From Ottelia alismoides (Eukaryota; Streptophyta; Magnoliopsida; Alismatales; Hydrocharitaceae): 64,000 nt of DNA. This document shows, in pieces, positions 60,061-64,000 of the stretch (the first letter of the stretch is position 1; every line of letters starts with the position of its first letter). The notes beneath the pieces are model-generated. The model saw nothing but the letters and a program-made list of their open reading frames with translations, ran no database searches and was not told where the DNA came from. The stretch is taken from contig JAZKJV010002956.1 in the NCBI GenBank assembly GCA_037367405.1, positions 124,001 to 188,000 of the forward strand. Direction: 5' to 3'. Both the position numbers and the translations under genes were made by a program.

Positions 60061-60758
60061 TCTAGGGAGAATGAAAATCATTCGAATAAGATTTGGCATC
60101 AAAGTCTTGGTCATTTATCTGTTTATAGGATCAATAGATTGATAAAGGATGGACCTTTAGATTTTCTACAGGTTCAATCTTTACCTACCTGTGAACATTG
60201 CATTTGAGGTAAAATGACCAGAATGCCTTTCCGTAACAAGGTTACGAGATGCGAAGGTATTTTTGACCTAATACATACTGATGTATATGGTCCCTTTAGT
60301 ACCGCGACTAGAAATGGATATCGATATTATTTTACATTTATTGATGACCATTCGCGATACGGGGTTGTCTTCCTACTACGTCATAAATCTGAAACCTTTG
60401 AAAAGTTCAAAGAGTTTAAGGCTTTGGTTGAGAGTCAAACCGATAGGAAGATCAAACGGATTCGATCTGACCAAGGTGGTGAATACCTCTCAGATGAATT
60501 CAAGGAGTACCTTAAGGAGAATGGAATTGTCTCCAATCTTACTCACCCTGGAACACCCCAACTTAATGGTGTTGCTGAAAGACGCAACAGGACCATCATG
60601 GACATGGTCCGTTAAATGATGAGAAAAGCATGTTTACCTCTTATTTTCTGGGGATATGCAATAGAGACTGCAATATATATCCTGAAAAAGATTCCTAGCA
60701 AGTCTGTACCCCAGACACCTCACGAGCTCTGGTATGGACCAAACCTAGTTTTAATCAC
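60061..60758 (+). pseudogene. Ty1/copia integrase
   Basis: After a frameshift near 60060 the zinc-binding N-terminus is seen as IWHQSLGHLSV and CEHC (60090-60205). An in-frame TGA follows at 60205-60207. The core frame 60214-60615 has HTDVYGPF, IRSDQGGEYL and NGVAERRNR, giving Asp, Asp and Glu with 35 residues between the last two, as in active integrases. Stop TAA at 60613-60615, then MRKACLPLIFWGYAIETA and TPHELWYGPNL, and another frameshift near 60740. Confidence 0.9.
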
Positions 60759-61745
60759 TTGAGGGTTTGGGGATGCTTGGTCATTGCGAAGAACGTGGAT
60801 ACATGTAAGCTAGAATCTCGCACTCGTGAGTGCTACTTCATTGTGTATGTTAAAGATGGTATTGTATACCAGCTTTATGACCTTGAGACCCAAAAGGTTT
60901 TTGTCTCTAGGGATGTGAAATTTCTGGAGGATGATTTCCTTAAAGGTCAAGATAAAAATGAAGTAGAGGAACTCATTGAATCCCTTGAGGATTCTGAGAT
61001 TCCTAAACCAGAAACTGAAGAGATAAATAAAGATGAAACACCCATACCTCTTCGAAGGAGTTTAAGGGTGGTTGCACCACCTGAAAGGTATGGATTCCAC
61101 GTGTCAGGAGAAACTGACAGTGATCCTTCTTCATTTGATGAAGCACTCGCGGATCATGACATGGATAGATGGATGCTAGCAATGAAGTCAGAGATTGACT
61201 CTATGCATAAGAATGGTGTATGGACCCTAGATGATCCACCTAAAGGGGTAAAACCGATTGGGTGTAAATGGATCTTCAAAAGAAAGAGGGGACCTAATGG
61301 GAAAGTAAAGACTTTCAAGGCATGACTCGTAGCCTGGGGTTACACACAGAGAGAAGGCATCGACTACGATGAGATGTTCTCTCCTGTGGCTATGCTTAAA
61401 TCCATCAGGACACTGCCTGCTATAGCTGCATCTCTTGACTATGACATATGGCAGATGGACATCAAGAGGGCTTTCCTCAATGGATACGTCGAGGAGGATA
61501 TCTATGTGGAGCAGCCCCAGGGCTTCATAGTTGAGGATGGTGAAGTATGCAAGCTGAAGAAATCCATTTATGGGCTCAAACAAGCTTCTCGTAGCTGGAA
61601 CATCAGATTTGATGAAACCATAAAGAGTTATGATTTTGTGCAGTATCCTGATGAGCCTTGTGTATACAAGAAGCTTAGTGGGAGCGCCATTGTGTTCATC
61701 GTGCTTTACATAGATGATATCCTTATCATTGGGAATGATACATGA
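60759..61745 (+). pseudogene. Ty1/copia integrase C-terminus and reverse transcriptase
   Basis: One frame from 60759 to the end of pol, broken only by stops at 61323-61325 and 61743-61745. Integrase tail: LRVWGCLVIAK, then an acidic linker. RT: NGVWTLDDPPKGVKPIGCKW, the stop in KA-stop-LVA (Arg in the family), IWQMDIKRAFLNGYVEEDIY (first Asp), SIYGLKQASRSW and the catalytic box VLYIDDILIIG near 61705. With two stops corrected it would be close to intact, which suggests a fairly recent insertion. The lineage is probably Tork/Angela-like, from memory of motifs only. Confidence 0.9.
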
Positions 61746-62427
61746 ATGGTGACCAGTGTGAAAATTTGGCTATTTCATACCTTCGAGATGAAAGATCTTG
61801 AAGAAGCCTCTTACATCTTAGGCCTGAAGTTGTTCAGAAACCGAGAAAAGATAATACTGGGATTATCACAACATGGATACATCAAGAAGATTCTTGAACG
61901 ATTCTGTATGGATAGTTCAAAGAAAGGATTCCCCCCCTTAGGACATGATATCCATCTGTCCAAAGGGATGGCTCCTCGAAGTGTTGAGGAAAGGATGGCC
62001 ATGGCTGGATGCCCTTACGCATCAGTTGTAGGAAGCTTGATGTATGCCATGATGTGTACTAGGCCAGACATCTGCCATGCAGTGGGAGTGGTAAGCCGTT
62101 ACCAATCCTGCTATGGAGAGAAACACTGGAATGTAGTAAAGAACATATTCAAATATCTGAGACGGACGCAAGATTACATCTTGGTCTATGGGGATGATGA
62201 TCTCCAAGTCTTGGTATATACAAATTCTGACTTCCAATCGGATATTGATGATCGAAAATCGACATCAGGGTTTGTATTCATGTTGAACGGTGGTGTTGTG
62301 TGCCAGAGAAGCAAGAAGCATGATACTACAGTGGATTCAACAACAGAAGCCGAATACATTGCCCAATCGGATGTTGCAAAGGTGGCAGTGTGGTTACGCA
62401 AGTTCATCTTGGAGCTTGGCGTAGTTT
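61746..62427 (+). pseudogene. Ty1/copia RT end and RNase H, truncated
   Basis: Same frame as RT. CPYASVVGSLMYAMMCTRPD near 62010-62070, then RNase H with VYTNSDFQSDIDDRKSTSG near 62215-62270 and VDSTTEAEYIAQSDVA near 62330-62380, ending LRKFILELGVV. At 62428 the coding sequence changes within one codon into LTR sequence (SCPYLQVSEGK is LTR). The last residues of pol, its stop, the PPT and the LTR start are absent. The seam shares CCTGTCC-type bases with the LTR. Confidence 0.9.
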
Positions 62428-63781
62428 CCTGTCCTTATCTCCAAGTATCTGAGGGGAAATAACATTGTTCTTGAATGGTTCTAGGATAATTCCATAAGAT
62501 CTGAGCGATGAGTAATCGATAATTAAATGTGATTTAATTATCATGATGTATGAGGAATTATCCAATATAATTAAATTTGATTTAATTATTATGGATAAGA
62601 ATAATGTGGATAATAATATCCAATTATTCATAATATATTATAAATGTGATTTATAATGTATTAGAGAGATCTAATTATAATTTATATTTGTAGATTAATT
62701 ATTAATGTGTAATGGATACACATTGTCTAATTAATTGAAAATGTAAAATATATTTTATTTTGGGTTGTGGATGTGATTCACAATTTTCCAATGTCGAGAT
62801 TGCAATATTCCCAAAATAATTGAGAATTATTTTGGTGAATAAAAATACCAACAAATAGTTGTTGGAAATAAGTTGAGAGAAAAACAAGGAGATGTGCAAT
62901 CTCATGGGAATCCATGAGATTTCCCTCCCCATATGGGAAGGAGGTGGCGGAACCAATTCCTTTATGGAATTGGTGGCCGTCCACTCCCTCTAATGGGGAA
63001 GGTGGGTCTCATTTGTATTTTCACTCCTTATTTGTTTGGTTTAATTTGGTATTAATATATATTTGATTTATCAAATATATTTAATCAAAATTAAATCACA
63101 AATTGTTGGTTTTTACCAACAAGAATCTTGACCATTGGATGGACATAAATCAATCTCATCCATTGATTTTATATGTCCCGTGGATTGAGATCCATGGATC
63201 CCAAAACCAAATAAATAGAGAGGCATACCATGCTCTCTCTTTACATGCTATTGTAGCACACATCTCTCTCTCTTTCTTTATACTCGACAGCCCTCTCTCC
63301 CTCTCTTCTTGGTGGTTGTCCACCATACCTTGGTGGAGAGAATTGTCGACGCCTGCGCCGTCGTGCTGTCGCTTCGACGCTCTGCGGTTATCTGTCTACT
63401 TGGAGTGCTTCACTCATGAAGGAGACGTTTGATCTCGTGCGACAAGATCAGGAGCAACCGTGCTTGGATCATCTTCTTGGATTGCAAGGACACCGCGACT
63501 CATCCCCGCGCTCGCAAGCCGTTACTCCGACGATCGGACTTGAGACAGGAGGTCTCTTCTCTTAGAGACTTGATCAACCATGATTCAAGAGGTATTGCAT
63601 TATACTTGTTGTGGTTATAGATGAAACGATCTGAGAATGGTTCTCGGATCATGTGGTTTCATCGAATAAAATTTTTAAATTCCGTTGCACCGAACAACTA
63701 GTGTGACTAGTCGTTCTTCATCGTATCCGATACAACGATCACGCTTCCGTGATGTGATTAAGTATTTTTCCATATCCTTAA
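62428..63781 (+). repeat. Ty1/copia LTR, truncated at 5' side
   Basis: Starts at LTR position about 1165 (matches from 55673 on) and runs to the LTR end at about 63781 (ATATCCTTAA, consensus CTTCA). The leader part resembles the minus solo LTR at 29401-31933 more than the LTR at 54508, so it is not the original 3' partner of the latter. TATA position is AATAAATAG (63210). Frames 62404-62631, 62702-62984, 63103-63432 and 63429-63620 are LTR sequence. Confidence 0.88.
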
Positions 63782-63783
63782 AG

Positions 63784-63796
63784 TGGTATCAAAGCC
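63784..63796 (+). other. Primer-binding site of a second copia element
   Basis: TGGTATCAAAGCC, three bases after the LTR, one transition from the initiator tRNA-Met PBS. Shows that the LTR at 62428-63781 is a 5' LTR. Confidence 0.85.
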
Positions 63797-64000
63797 AGGT
63801 TGATGATTTCGAATATGATTCGAAAAACCGAGGACGACTTGGGTTCATTTAGGTCGCGAAAGTTTTTATAGCATTTGATTTCGCATACTTGTTTAGTAAA
63901 TAAATTCGGCACTGTTTAAATCGTTTAAACACAAATTTAACACTTGTTTTTTGTTCCCACATTAAATAAGGAAACCATAGGATCTGAGTTTGTGTAAATC
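63797..64000 (+). other. 5' leader of the second copia element, cut by window end
   Basis: Aligns with the leader at 56971-57180 (GAGGACGACTTGGG; TAAATCGTTTAAAC; AACCATAGGATCTGAG). The element continues beyond the window. Confidence 0.8.

Noticed and set aside
1..64000. A complete undescribed biological system, organelle DNA insert or host gene cluster
   Set aside because: All recognisable coding matches are gag-pol domains of two LTR retrotransposon families; I saw no plastid, mitochondrial or host gene signature.

Overview
The window looks like pericentromeric or otherwise heterochromatic nuclear DNA of a flowering plant. I found no host gene. Nearly everything I can identify is decayed LTR retrotransposon, from two families that are nested and rearranged among each other. 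The plant origin is inferred from three things: Ty3/gypsy pol motifs of the Athila type with a primer-binding site (PBS) matching plant tRNA-Asp, a Ty1/copia family with a PBS matching initiator tRNA-Met, and the depth of nesting. I cannot name the species.

Family 1 is Ty3/gypsy, Athila-like, with LTRs of about 2.5-3.6 kb. I see these pieces: H, a pol fragment at 1-975 (+); A, a minus-strand 3' LTR (2993-6313), long 3' UTR and pol (to about 10960); J, a plus-strand 3' end at about 13700-15725; C and F, minus-strand LTRs with stumps of 3' UTR (20275-23325, 23325-26240); B, the most complete copy, on the minus strand at 26240-45380 (3' LTR G, 3' UTR, IN, RNase H, RT, PR, gag, truncated 5' LTR D); and E, a plus-strand element at 45413-54507 with an intact 5' LTR and PBS, a recognisable protease, but no RT, RNase H or integrase core.

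Family 2 is Ty1/copia with LTRs of about 2.45-2.53 kb (TG...CA). Copies lie at 976-2984 (-), 11205-11266 (+, scrap), 15726 to about 17760 (+), 29401-31933 (-, near-perfect solo LTR), 35729-36712 (-, internally deleted solo LTR), 54508-62427 (+, LTR, PBS, leader, gag-pol), and 62428-64000 (+, truncated LTR, PBS and leader of a second element fused to the first). Several of these clearly sit inside family 1 sequence, so family 2 is generally the later arrival.

All coding regions are pseudogenes. Many of the premature stops can be explained by C-to-T or G-to-A transitions, as expected from methylated, silenced DNA. The non-element stretches (about 11360-13590 and 18011-20275) hold a purine-rich minisatellite with a G-quadruplex pattern, a phased 30-bp repeat and sequence I do not recognise.

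The most unusual signal is in the 3' UTRs of the gypsy elements: a tandem series of about 70-115 bp modules, each a stem-loop whose stem sequence changes in a paired way between modules and elements, followed in most by a TATAGGGGG-like purine run that resembles the polypurine tract (PPT). I found no complete undescribed biological system. The window is best read as a transposon graveyard with a few structurally interesting parts.
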